Of a DNA stretch of 64,000 nucleotides, positions 24,931 to 38,800 are shown one piece after another. A model generated the notes under the pieces. That model ran no database searches and had not been told where the DNA came from. It saw nothing but the letters and a program-made list of their open reading frames with translations. This DNA comes from Dirofilaria immitis. Its lineage: Eukaryota > Nematoda > Chromadorea > Rhabditida > Onchocercidae. Location of the stretch: NCBI GenBank assembly GCA_024305405.1, contig JAKNDB010000088.1, positions 2,002,001 to 2,066,000 on the forward strand, written 5' to 3'. How positions within the stretch are numbered: the first letter of the stretch is position 1; every line of letters starts with the position of its first letter. Both the position numbers and the translations under genes were made by a program.

Positions 24931-27900
24931 GCAAAACAAATACGGTGTCATCAATATAATGAACTAAAATTATTCATTTAGACGAGCTTAGTAAATAATA
25001 GTAAACGATTAAAAAGATTTTTTGAATCATTAATTTACTATTTTAAAAACGAAAAATTTCCTCATATTTTAGAATTTTTATTTATGTCGTAAAATTATTT
25101 TCTTAAAAAAAATTGAAATTAAAAAATATTACCGAAACATTAAAAATCAAAGGAAAATCTAGCAAAGAAAAAAATAAATAAATATTTTTATGACTGATAA
25201 AACATTGATATTTAATCAGGAATGATCATTTGATCCTAAAACTTGCTGCCATTCAATTTATAAATCACATATGCCACAAACCGAACGATGGATATATGCC
25301 AACAAGTTACAATTTTCAAGTTGGTCAAATAGACATATTTATGAATTTATTATCATCATTATCATTGCTGTGACAGTTATCATCATTTAAAATGGAGGTT
25401 ATCATTTGCAACAATTATAACCAATTGTAACAATCATAGCTTCTTATTATTGTTATTGTTGGCAATGATAATTGCAATAATATTATCGACAATAATTGTA
25501 ATTATTGTCGTTATTGTTATTGCAGCAAAGATATAGCTTATGATTATCCCTGTTAAATAATTTATTACATCTATCGTTAATATTACAGTTGTTGCTACAA
25601 CTAGTGAATCATCATTATGACTAGTGCATCATCATTATAACTATCATCATTATTCTTCATAATAATAATTATTATTATAATAACTCAACTAATAACACCA
25701 AAATTATTATAATAAGAGCAATATTAGAATACGCGATTAATGACTATCATAATTATCATAAAATAATAATATTAATACTATTATACCAATAATGCGATAA
25801 TCATATTAGTATCATTAGATCAATTATATATATGAGTAAAATGTAAACAAGATATTTCAAAACATTTGGATTAAATAAATGATCAATTTCATTTTTTTTT
25901 TGAAAGATTTTCTAAATTCTTAGGACTAAATTTTTGCTTTATCATAATGGATTTTATAAATTTTATCATAGCAAGATGATGGATAAATTGCTATCAGAAA
26001 TTCGAAATTAGAAAATAATTGTTGTTTTTGTGTATTTTCTTATATTAGCATAATCTTGAATTTCTTTCATTTACACTAATCAATTTTCTCCTAAAAGTTG
26101 TTATCAACGATCATAGGATTAATTTCCGGAAAGAGGAAAAAGAATAAAAGAACTCGAAATTAAAATAGAAAATTAAATATAACACAAAAATTTCTTTTGC
26201 TTTTCTCTTTTTTTGCATTACCATACTTTCAAGTTTTGTTTCCTTCTTAAATTAATTTATTCTTTTTGAAAGTTCAGACTATCGTGAAGTAAGGCAAAAT
26301 AACACAATTTCTCGAATAATGTTCTCGATGATTTCCGACTATTTCATCTATTCAATTTTACTTGATTTGCTCCTTTATTTCTCTTTCAGTAGTAGACATA
26401 GTAATTTCATTAATTCAATTACTTCAGTTCTAGTATATTTCAATTAATTATTCTATTATTTTAATTCATTAATTTATTCATCCAAATTTTAACATTTGAA
26501 ATATTATTCAATTATGTAATGCAAAAATGAATATATTTTCCATTTATAAATTTCCAAAGATAAGTAAAAAATTTTATTGGATAAGTCATTTAATTTGTTA
26601 CTATGCAACATAAATATATCAATAAAATATTTCGTCTCAAAATTAATTTATTTGTGCAAATTTAAATTTTATTGAAATTTGCATGAAACGGCGATCCGAG
26701 ATCTGAAGGCGAAGAAGATTGAAATGGGTTAAAGGTGAAGAAATTAAATTTTCTGAAATAATCATATTCCATTTTTCTTCATAATCAATATATTTGCATT
26801 ATCGTTTTGTTTCCTTCATTTTTTTCCTTCCATTTCATTGTTTATTTGACGAAATTTTAATTATTCAAATAAGCCAAAAGATTTGGCTGCCTATTTCACG
26901 CATCATTTTTAGCCTATCAATTTAGCCTTTAAGTAATAGTCGTAATTTGAAACCGGTTTTAGTGAAAAATAAAAAATAAAAGAAAAAATGATGCAGTGAA
27001 TAAAATAAACTTTTTTTTTCGTTTCTAAGAGCGACGTGAAAGAGAGAGAAAAGAGAGAAAGAAAAAAACGAAGAATCAATTTAAATTAAATTTTTCGAAA
27101 AAAAAGTAAACAAAATGATTCGCTGACCTTTAAGAAATTTGAAATGAATTATTCGAGAATTTATAAAAACTTTTTCTTTTTTGTTTCGATAATCTTTTGC
27201 TTTTTATTTACTTTATTACACTCTCATTAATTTCAACTCTTTCTCTATTAGCTATTTTCAATTTATATACAATATTTTAAAGATTTTATGTTGCTTCTTT
27301 TTAAAAAAATAAAATCATAAAGCAATTTTGCCTATTGTTAAAAATTATCATATCTGCAAAATTCTTATCATATTTGTAAAATTATCATACCTGCCAAATT
27401 CATTATACCTATCAAATTATTTATTTTCCCTTCAATTTCGATTTATTAATTTTAATCAAACTTTTTTGAAATTTAAAAGTTTTTTTATCTCTTACAAAAA
27501 TGTTATTAAATAATGATTAGATTAGAAATTTCTTACTGATAAAGAAATTGATTATTACTTGAATTGAATTAATTAAAGAATGAAATGCTTTTAAAATAAT
27601 TATAATAAAGCAAATGTTGAAATAATGAATAATTATTGCTCAAAGATTATGTAATTTTTATTAATATATTATTAATTCGATAACGTTTTTATATTACTAA
27701 CAAATATGATAATGATTATCTTTTATCTTCTGTGTAATTTATCTTCTCTATCTTCATATTAATTCATTATTATGATTGTATAATTTTAATTTTATTCTTA
27801 TCCCATTTCTTCAATCCAAATTTATTTCTTTGATATTATGATAAAATTTTATAAGTAATTTATTAATATTTTGCTAATTTTTCATAGTTCAATCCTTTAA

Positions 27901-28365
27901 ATAATTAATTAATTGCACATTATATTTTACCTCGGGATAAACTTAATTTCATTTTTCATATAATCTTATTTTTGAATAAATAAATAAATTTATCATTCGT
28001 TATGCCGAAGATATCCGCTATAATTATTAGAATAAAAATCTCAATGAATTAATTTGAATGTAATATGAAAAATCAATATGATCAGTTTATGATAATTTAT
28101 CATTTTTGCCATTGCCATTCATTTATGCTAATTTTAATTCCATTTTTAAATTTGACTATAAAATATATATTAATATTATTAAGCTTCCAGCTTGTTAATT
28201 TAAAAAATATTGAAATTCTCTGAAATTAATTAATTTTCAAATATAAGGGTAAAAAAATGAAAAAATTTGGAACGAAATTGAAAGTGAAATTTTGGATTTG
28301 ATTGATTGTATAAAAGATTATTCTATAAGATATATTATCAAATGTCAAAACCGATAAATCATAGG

Positions 28366-28555
28366 AAAATGGTGGTTTGATAAATGGCAGTAAGTTTTGA
28401 TTCATATGGAAATGATAGTTTGATAAATGGTAGTAAACTTTGATTCATAATGATAGTAAGCTTTGGCTCATAGGGAAATGATAGTTTGATAAATGATAGC
28501 AAGCATTAACTTATATGGAAGCAATAGTTTGATAAATGATAATTTGATACTTTGG
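28366..28555. repeat. Tandem repeat, unit about 50 nt
   Basis: Around four copies of a unit like ggaaatgatagtttgataaatggtagtaa-cttt-gattcatat are present, with insertions and deletions between copies. Confidence 0.58.
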
Positions 28556-29531
28556 TTATTTTCATAAACATTGCTAAGACTTGATATTTCGCGTTATTTT
28601 GATTTGTTTAAATTTGTCTCATTCAACCTTTAACCTTAATATGAAAAAAATTTTTTTGTTAAATATTGAAGCGTTGTAAATAACTTATCAAATTGATAAA
28701 TGGAATAACATGTAGAAAAAAATAAGAAACGAAAAATCTATAAGCAATTTTTTTCATTTCTTAGAAATTTCAATCGTAATATTTGTTAATAATATTTGAT
28801 TGAGTTTTGAAATTTGATATATTGGAATTTGAAAATAAACTAATCAAATTATCAATGATAATAATGCAATTTTTGATCAAAGATCGATGCTAAAAATTGG
28901 TTAAATCCATCAAAAAGCAAATTTATCTTTCTGATTGTTACACATCAGCCAGCAACATTTCCTTTTCTCGAGAAAATTCTTTTTTTTCTTCAAAAACTTA
29001 TTAGGAAACAAAAGAAAAGAGAAAACGATTGAAAAATTAGTTTTAGGAAGTTGACAATTACATTTATTTCAATCTAAAAATCAGACATTTTAAAAAGAAA
29101 AAAAGTTTTGATAAAAATTTTTAGCAAATGCAAAAATATATTTGCTCAAAATTTGATTATATAATAATTTTCAAAATAATCAAACAAAAAAGAAAAAGAA
29201 TTTGCTTATTTAATATCATTTAAAATTATCTCTTTTATTTCACTTTTTGTTTTTTCGCCCAATTTCATTCATTTTAATATCAAACTTTATCAAAAAAAAA
29301 TCAAATAATTAAATAAAAGCATAACATTTGAATAAATTAAATGAATGAAATTTTTCTTTTTTATTAAATGATAAAATATGAATAAAACAAAAATCATATC
29401 GTAAAATTTTATCATACATAAATTCATACGTAATCTTGCGTTCCGCCTCTTTTGTAACAAAACATTCTCAAATGTAAATGATGAATCAGCAACATTTCAT
29501 TCTTGAATTCGTATCGATTTGCAAATTATAG

Positions 29532-29532
29532 T

Positions 29533-29564
<32 letters not shown>

Positions 29565-29644
29565 CATCATCATCATCAGCACCATCTCAAATAACCATTT
29601 GCAATGATGATGATTCAGAAGTCGTCAGTACGAAATTGAACTAA
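29532..29644 (+). CDS. Possible terminal exon with (GCA)n-(TCA)n repeat
   Basis: After attatag there is (GCA)10 and (TCA)5. One frame then continues Ala-Pro-Ser-Gln and ITICNDDDSEVVSTKLN to a TAA at 29642. The part after the repeat has more balanced codon use than its surroundings, as expected of coding sequence. I could not find a partner exon upstream, and the microsatellite alone would keep frames open, so this may be only a repeat with a chance open tail. Confidence 0.22.
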
Positions 29645-32600
29645 CTAACCCTCTTCTTGTCCTGTTTTCATTTTTCATTTCTTTTTTTTTATTTCGTATA
29701 AAAATAGGGAAGAAAAATTTTGTTTATCCGTTTTCTTTTGCCAAATTTTCATAATAAATTAAAAAGAAAATTCTGAATTTAATAGAAATTTGAAAAAAAA
29801 TTTTTTTATAAAAATTTGAATTTCAATAATTTCTTCTTTTATGACAAATAAGAAGCCATAATAATCGAATAAATTTTTATGTTTATTTGTTTGTTTATTT
29901 GCATTTTTTATTATTGTTTATTCGTCGTACCAATTATTTTATTTTATTTATTTGTTTTGTTTGTTTATTCGTTTAGTCATACTTTTAATTATTGTTTAAT
30001 CATCGTATTGTTATTGTCGTTTATGTTTCTTTGTTTTGTTTATTTATTTGCTTCTTTACACTAATTCGCATTTTCAGCCATTTGTTTACTGGTCGTTATT
30101 ATTGTAATTTCATGTTTGCTTAGTTATTTGTCTGTTTTCAATTAGTGCTTACTTACATATGCAATTATATTTTATACTTGTTTATATTTATTGTGTTTTC
30201 ATGTTCGTTTGTTTATTTATTTGTTGATATTTTCGTAATCAAAATTAAGCGAAAAAATAAATTTACGTATCAGTTTTTTTTTCGATTCATTAGAATTATA
30301 TTTTAAATTGACGAAATATTTAATTATTTATTTCTTGATGAAAATAATTGAAAACTTTCACTCTATCATCATATATTTCTTCTCGTATTTTTTTTTCATT
30401 GTATATATTATTTGATAACAATTTTTTGAAAAATTTGCTTTTATGAAGGAAATCGATTCATAGAAAATTTGTGAATAATCGGAAATAAATAATATCCTTT
30501 GATCATAATTAAAAATTTAATAATATGACGAGAAATAAACAGAAAGATTAAATTTATGTCATTCATCTCTATCAATTTCCTTCCTAATATTATTCATTCC
30601 TAAATTTTGATAAAATTGATTAAAATTTGAAATTTTTAACTAAATGATATTGATTTTTATAATTCGAAATGTAATATAATTCGAAATGTAATAATTATAT
30701 TCTCAAAAAAATATTGTAAAATATTATATATAATATATTTAATTATAGTAAAATTTTAATTTTAATTTAAAAATGATGGATAAAATTTTGAATGAGAGAA
30801 TCATAATAATAGAGTAATTTAATAGGAGTAAACGAATAAATTTTATTATTATTATTATTAATTAAGAACAGTAACTATTTTCAATGTTTAATTAATTTGA
30901 TATCATTTAGGAGTAATTTGATAATTAGTTACTGGTTTTAGCTTTAAACTGTATCGTTTGATTCGATCTAATCAGTCGATTGAACAATCAATCTTTTGCA
31001 GTGAATATAAAGTTTAATGAACTATAGACGATAGAAGGATACCTTCAGGCGATCCCTTCGCTTGCTCCATTAATCTGTTATTTACGCTGACTTATAGAGT
31101 GAATATTTATCTGTACATTTATATTTATGCGTACATGTTATTTATTTATTTATTTGTACTTATACCTGTACTTACGTATACGTGTAATGGAAATTTTAGC
31201 AGTCAAAAAAATAATGAAGTAAATATCGAGTACGTGTTATGATCGTGTTATAATCGTATTTTTGCTACTAAACCTGTACAACTTTTCAAATTTTATTCAT
31301 TAAGTGATCGTGGATATAGTAGATAAATAATTATTGTATTAATTCTTTCATAGAAATAATATTATATGAAAATTTTAGCAATTAAAAAATAATGAAGTAA
31401 ACATTATCGATTAGTATTAAACGAGTAAATGCTATCAATTTATAAATGAAAGATGAACATTCTAAGTATTTAGTTAGATGAGAAATTTTTTAAAAATAAA
31501 TTTTAATAAATATATTTTGATAAGTAAATATAAGTAAATAAGTATAAATGTTAATCAGTAAACGTAAGTTAATGTTAATAAATAAATAAAAATTAATTAA
31601 TATAAATGTCAAATTCGTTTTGTACACTTTTTATAGTTTATTAATTTAATTAATAATTATTGTTTGAATGCAACATATGTATATGTCTATACATGATAAA
31701 TTTATTAGTATTTATATTTATTTATTTATTTCATATTATTAATGCATTAATATTTCTCTCATACATAATTATTAATATTAATATAAATATATGTGTTCAT
31801 TGTATTTGTTCATTGAACACATATATTTTTATATTAATTCGATTTTATTTAATAATTCAAAATAACAATTATAATTTATGATTGTAATAAATAATGAATT
31901 TATAATAATTTTTTTATTTTCCATTTTAAATAACAATGAAATATTCTCTTCAAATTAATTAATTAAATATAAAATGAATTTCAATCATTTTCTCCTATTT
32001 CCTACACTAATTAGCAAAGAATAAAACAACAATTAATTTATTCATTAATCATTAATTAATTTAAAAATCATCAAATTAAATCAATGATTTTTTTGTCCCG
32101 AAAAAATGAATGATTTATTTGACTAAAAATTTTTGTAGTTGTCAGAATTAATTTTATATTCTTGTAATTATTTTTATTTATTTATTATTATTAGTATAAA
32201 AAAATTAAAATAAATAATTATTTATTTTAATAAATAAAATTTAATTCAAATTAATCAAATTAAGTATTAAATATAATAAATTTTGAAAATATTTAATAAA
32301 GAAAGAGAAAATATGAATATACATCCGTCATTTTTCTTCAAATTTGTTTTTCTTTCATTCAATTAAAAATTTTTGTCTAAAAAGAAATTTTTTTCACTTA
32401 ATTTTTTTTGATTTTATAAAATTAAAAGAAAAAATTGTTTTTTTCCTTCGTCTTTTTCATTTATCATTCATTTATCCTTTTGTCTTTTTCTCTTTTTTTT
32501 TCATTTTGAGATGTAATTTATAAGAAAATAAAATAAGCAAAACATACTTCTCATCGCAGTACTTCAGAAAAATTCAATTCATAAAAAATAATAAGAAGTA

Positions 32601-32734
32601 ATTATTTCAAATTTAGATGAGAGACGAGAAAACAATCAATTACTTAATATTTCTATTTGTTGAATGACAAACAAATATGTTTTGTTGATAGAATCAATTT
32701 GTATTATTTGCATACATTTTGAAGCAATAATGTC

Positions 32735-33040
32735 GAGATTATACGAGACTAATTTATATTTCCTGAACATATATTTATATTAATTGCATAAATATTAAAA
32801 TAAAAATGTCAGGACTATTCGAGACTAATTTATATTTCATTATACATATTGAAGAATAAAATAGAATTTTTTATTAATAAATAATTAGAAAGAATTGATT
32901 CGAAATTATAATTAATCAATTTTTAAAACTTATTTTGGAATTTATTTTTCTTTGCTTTATTTAGAATTATTTTACATTATTTACACATATTTTGAAGTAA
33001 AGACGTTGAGATTATTCGAGACTAATTTATATTTCATATA
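32735..33040. repeat. Dispersed copies of gtcgagattattcgagac element
   Basis: The word g-tcgagattattcgagactaatttatatttc appears near 32733, 32809 and 33005 with small changes, each within a block that also carries catattttgaag. The copies look like a diverged direct repeat of about 80-190 nt spacing. Confidence 0.5.
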
Positions 33041-34600
33041 TATATATGTGTTAAAGAATGAAATAAAAATTTTACGCATAATTAATTTAACCTTATGCAA
33101 CCAAAATTAACTTTGAAATTCATTTCAAATATGATTAATTTAGGACAGGAATATTTATTTGGCAATTTGTTAATCATTATCAAATCAAATATTTTTGAAA
33201 AAATTCCACAACTATAATTCCCACATCCTCAAAAAAAAAAAACAAAATTTAGCTTTGATTAATAATTTTGCAAGTGATTTAGATTACAGTATAGTATTTT
33301 AAAAATCTTAAAATTTTATTCTCACTCATAGGATCAAAAAAATTTTTCTCATTTCAATTTTAGGCATAAATTATTTTGAAACTTGGAATTTATCTCCGAA
33401 AAATCATTTTCTAATTGGTCTTTATTCTGATATGCAGGCCGTAAATTTATTTGTCTTAATCAGAACTAATCAATTAATAATATTAAATATATGTAGTAAC
33501 AATCAACTATTCTATCTAGAAAAAATATTTTCGAAGAAATTTAACAAATTTTTACTTTTCTCATGACTTTCCAATTCAATACTCATAATTGCGATCTTCC
33601 AATCAATAATTATAATTGTGATCTTTCAAACAGTAATTATAATTGCGATCTTCAAACTATTATAAAATAATTATTCGTCAATACTAAACATACCAATTTT
33701 TTTAGTGTCAAAAACAGAATGCGAAAAAAATTTTCAACTATTTTTCGTTTTAATTTAAAAATTTATATGAATTTTTTTCTTCCTTCTTCCTTCTTTTCTG
33801 TTTTTTTTTCAAAATTATAAATTTTAGATAAATTATTACACTTTTAAATATTTAAAAATTAAGAGAAAATTATTCATTAAAGTTATTTTGTCGAGAATTT
33901 TTGAAATATTTGTTTAAAATTAATAATAATTGTTATTTGATTTAGTTACATTTAGTGTTTTCATTTTTTTTCTCATCAGAACAATATATTCTACACTATT
34001 GTACTGTTTATCGAATTCAAAGTTTGGTTTATTTGTTATAACGTAATTTAATTTTTACCAGCAATTGCAATTTTTAATTTAGTTTCGATGTTCGATAATG
34101 ACAAATATGATAAACCAAGTAATGATAATGATATAAATCAAATAGCTGGTGCTGAAAAATTTAATTTTCAACAAGTAACATTCGAGGAGTTTCTTTTTGA
34201 AAATATTACTTAAATTAGTTTTAGTATTATATCATTTCAACGAGTATGAAAATAATAATTGAATGGATACTAAATTATTTTTGGAATAATTATTATACTA
34301 TATCAATTAATTAAGACTATCGATAAAAATAATAGAAACAATAGTGCAGGATATCAGTAACGTATTGATCCTATGATTAAAGATATCGATAATTATATTG
34401 AATATATCGTTACCATAATAATTTGTTGATATTTTTGGCTAAAGATATCGATAATTATAATGTCGATAATAATACTGATGCTAATAATTGATTATATTGA
34501 CAACTGCTAATAATTTAATATATTATTGATAATGATAAGGATTCGATGACTGTAATGCTAATAATTTGCTGATATTTATAAAGATATTGGTATTAATATA

Positions 34601-34659
34601 GCTATCATTATCATTAATGTGCTATATCATTAGTATAGCATATTAATGATAATGATAGC
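34601..34659. repeat. Inverted repeat with 25-nt arms and 9-nt loop
   Basis: The left arm 34601-34625 (gctatcattatcattaatgt then gctat) is complementary to the right arm 34635-34659 at 24 of 25 positions. The loop is atcattagt. The hairpin is strong for such AT-rich DNA and stands alone, with no transposase or flanking gene. Confidence 0.85.
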
Positions 34660-35223
34660 ATTATTTAGAGTATAAAGACCAAATAACAACTGATAACAAA
34701 TAAATTTCATTTCCTGCTACGTCGTCCCTTTTTCTCGTTGTTGGTTTAAAACGAAAAATAGCGAGATAGAAATTGATCTGGGTTCTGAAATGATTGATAA
34801 TATCGTCCCTATTATTTTTTACTATTCCTGGATCAGAAAAAAATTCAATTATTAGTTAAGTTTTAAAATAATTTTGATCAACTGCAATTCTTCGATCATT
34901 ATCACATTATTTTCTTTTATTTCAATTAATACATAAATTAAAACAAAATGATATAATAAACAAATAAGAATTGGTAGCTTTCATATTTGTTTACTTATTT
35001 GATTTTACTTTTTAGAATTGAGAAAATTCCTAAATTGCATAAAAGTATTGAGAATATTTGAAATATCAATTATTTGCTTAATTATTTAATTTTAATGGAA
35101 TTTCAGCATTCTTCCATTTCCACATATCGTTTTTCCAACTTTCCTGCTTTTTATTTTTACTATTCAAACAATTTTAATTGCTGGATGTCTTACAATTTCT
35201 TTTTGAGTAATATCGTTTACATC

Positions 35224-35225
<2 letters not shown>

Positions 35226-35300
<75 letters not shown>
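35226..35300. repeat. (AT)n dinucleotide tract
   Basis: An uninterrupted AT repeat of about 75 nt lies some 550 nt upstream of the mutarotase start codon. Confidence 0.97.
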
Positions 35301-35303
<3 letters not shown>

Positions 35304-35852
35304 TTTTAAATAATTATTCTTTATATACTTCTTTTAAGAAAATACTATTTACATATTTCCTTTTTAAGCAAATATTATTATATATTTCTTCTTTAAATAA
35401 TCATTATTTATAAAATTTTTATTACAAAGCATTATTTATATGCTCCTTTTTATGTGTATGTTATTCCTTCTTTTTTAGTTTACATATTCCTTTTTAGTTA
35501 ATATTGTTTTAATATTTCCACTCTAAGTAAATATTATTTACATGTCTTATTTTGTTTATTATTCATTAAGATTTATATAATATTTATAATCGATGTATTT
35601 TATAAGTATAAAATACATCTACATTTTGCCATCAAATATGATGGAAAAATTTGTACAAATCAAAAATTTTTTAGAAAATTTGAAAAGCTGAAAAATCAAT
35701 AAATTTTATTAATTTAAATAATTTTTAAAATTTTGCAAATTTCTCTAACTTTTTATTTAATAATAATACATATGTAATTTTGCGCCTCATCCTAAATCAA
35801 ATAACTAATCATGATTAATTAACTGTTAATTGATAAGAAATATTATATTAGA

Positions 35853-38800
35853 ATGTTACGATTGATTACAATCGAACAGTTTGGTATAACAAAAGCGGAC
35901 GAAGAGCGAGTGGTAAAAATATCATTGACAAATAATAATGGAATGAAAATTGAATTATTAAATTATGGCGCAATATTAATGAGCGTTTTAGTGCCCGATC
36001 GTAGTGATCAATTTCGTGATATTGCGCTTGGATTTCGAACTCTTCAAGGTTCATTTTGTTAAATTTTATTAGTTATTCAATTTCCTCCTACTTTTTTAAA
36101 ACTGGATTCTTAATTATATGATATGATGAATTTGATGTAATATTTATAGCATTATAGCTATTAATAAAGATTGGTGAATTCTTTTAAATTTTACAAATTT
36201 CTTCAAATAATTCTTGTTCATACCTTATTAATTTTTGCTTTTAATTTTTAAATTAAATATTGACACTGAAAACTTATTTTAAAAATTATTATAATACCTA
36301 CAAATTTCATGAAATTTCCCAATAATTTCTATTTGTATCTTGCTGATATCTACTTTTAATTTTTTAATTAGTCTTTGAGACTGAAAACTTAATTAGTAGT
36401 TAAGATTGAAAACCTCTTTATTTTGAACGCAGCATAATGTCCAAAAAATATTAATTTATATTTTTTAATTAATTTAGAAATTTTTTTATTAGAATGTTTT
36501 TTCAAGTCATGCTATTGATAATTGTTCTTAATTTTTAATTAAATATTAGAAATACTATTTTTAAAAGTTAGAAGTATAATTGTTTAATGAAATTTTTTCA
36601 TCAAATCAAATCAACCTTACATTGGTTAAGAAATATTAATTTATTGGGACAAAAAGACGAATAATTAGAAAGAAAATAAAATCATTTAAAACTGTCGTAT
36701 AATCTTTGTAATATTAAATATTATTATTATTATAAGCATTCCATTCAAAAAATGAAAATAATTTTTTTCAAATTTATTTTATTTTTGTTAATTTAAGAAA
36801 TTTTTAACTTTGAAAAATACGTTATTATCAATTGTTGAAATTCATTTTTTGCTTTTCCATAAAAATACCGTATAATTATTATCATTAATCAAATATCATT
36901 CTATACTTTTTTAATCAGAACTGTTTTTCCATCATTCATTATTTTTTTCAAATATTTTATCAGTTGGCTATAATTTTATCATAAAATTTTTCATCATAAA
37001 ATACTTATTACAAGACTATTTACGATAATTTTGTGATAACAGTTAATACTTATGATTAACGCTAATATTGATGATATTAAAGTGGTTAATACTATGATAA
37101 TTTTTTTATATTTAAGATTTAATACTTATTTAATTCATGTTGATAATTTTTTTAGTTGGCTATGGTTATATAATAAATTATTCATTATTCATGGTCATGA
37201 TCAGATACTTATTAGATAGATACTAAAATACTGATCAGATTAGGTACAATGTGATTAGGTATGCAATTAGATATGATATATTAGTATGTAATAATACTCA
37301 CCTTCTTTAACTGCGATAAAAATTAAAGGGTTCTTTCTGCCTCTAAATGGCAGCACCTCAAATTTGGATAATTAAACCTTTATGACAATAAACATGGTAA
37401 CATATTAACGAGCGGCAGCAATTGCAATATGACAACCACGCAAATTCAGTGATATCAATCTGACAACCTTTATGACGAAAACATAACTAAAATGAAAACA
37501 GATTAAATAACGCCCGATTATAGTCTTCTAACCGCTTACTGAAGCACATCCTTTATAATGGTTTTGATACTCAGTACCCTCTTCTTCCGCGTAGGTGGAA
37601 GATCCTGGTAGTTAGTTCTACGACTATAAGAAACTATAAGAAATAGCGCCTTTGTTAACGTGTGGGAATAGAACTCTTTGTTAGAGCTCATTGACACACA
37701 TTGGGCGGATAATTTTAGATTACATTTTGCATTGCACAGAGAATCCGCACATATAACAACATATGCCAAGGAATTGGTTAAGAATAAAAGAATTACTAAT
37801 TCTCTCTGGTCTTCGTCATTTTAACGAAATTGTTTTTATTCAATTCATTCTCAATAACAGACAAATTACCGCCGTATACGGGAAAAATATGTTAAAATTA
37901 CGGTCCACGTAAAAATTTAATTAAATCACGGCTTCACGTAAAAATAAATTAAACTATAGCTCCGCGCAAAAAACGATTAAAATTGTGTTTTCACTTAAAA
38001 ATTAATTAACTAACTTACACAGAAAAAATCAATTAAATGATTTCATGGAAAAAATAAATCAAATTCCTCGTCATTTTAACGACGTTGAATTCTCTGGTCC
38101 TCGTCATTTTAGCGACAGGATGTGATATCTATGATAATATTTATGCTAGCGATATTTATGATAGTGATTAGTATTTATTTTTATCGATAGTTTTATTTAT
38201 AATTTTTAAAATTTGATTAAATATATTTTAGTATAATTTAGTTTTCTAATTAATAAGTATAATGCAACAAAAAAATATGCAAAAATAGATGTTAGTTTTG
38301 ATTTTTGGCTAATTGAAAATTTGATTATTTGATTATAAAATTATTATATTATAAAGCACTTCACGAATTTGGTATACTCATAACTGATAACGATAACAGT
38401 TGCAAATAGTATATTTGATCTTTCGTATTTATCAATTTTGCTTGATTTCTGTTTTATTTTATAATATGAAATATACAAATATAAGTATGATATTTGAATA
38501 TATGAATAATGATGTATACTTACAGAATATGAATCGGATAATCATAGTATCGGTGCAGTAATTGGTCGTGTTGCTGGATATATAAGTAATGGAAAGTTTG
38601 CAGTTGATAGTCGGGAATATGAACTTGGTTTAAATGCACCACCACATCACATGAATGGTGGTATACGTGGAAGTTTATCAAAGGTTTTGATAATTGAATT
38701 TTAGACCATTTTTCTTCAAATAATCAATTGCAAAAAACCATTTCGGGAAAAACAGTCAGGAAAAACATGAGTAATTTATTTTAATTAATTAAGAGAAAAA

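Larger units (their letters stand above)
22744..35852. other. About 13 kb without a confident gene
   Basis: Between the stop of gene A and the start of the mutarotase I found no convincing multi-exon gene on either strand. Low-complexity runs (atcatt, taat), several minisatellites, a hairpin at 34601-34659 and a dinucleotide tract at 35226-35300 fill part of it. Slightly GC-richer patches near 26690-26730 and 31020-31105 have only short open frames and no splice structure I trust. A candidate exon at 29532-29644 is listed separately. Confidence 0.55.

Noticed and set aside
26690..26735. GC-richer patch read as an exon (HETAIRDLKAKK on plus)
   Set aside because: Only 16 codons are open, no acceptor precedes it and no partner exon was found.
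29879..30064. 61-codon very hydrophobic frame
   Set aside because: It comes from gttta/tttgttta low-complexity sequence; Phe/Leu/Ile/Tyr runs are typical of T-rich DNA and there is no splice or start context.
31020..31105. GC-richer patch near a possible RNA gene
   Set aside because: No tRNA boxes, stable fold or open frame could be supported.
35074..35313. 79-codon frame ending in Ile-Tyr repeats
   Set aside because: Half of it is the (AT)n tract and the rest is Phe/Tyr/Asn-rich AT background.
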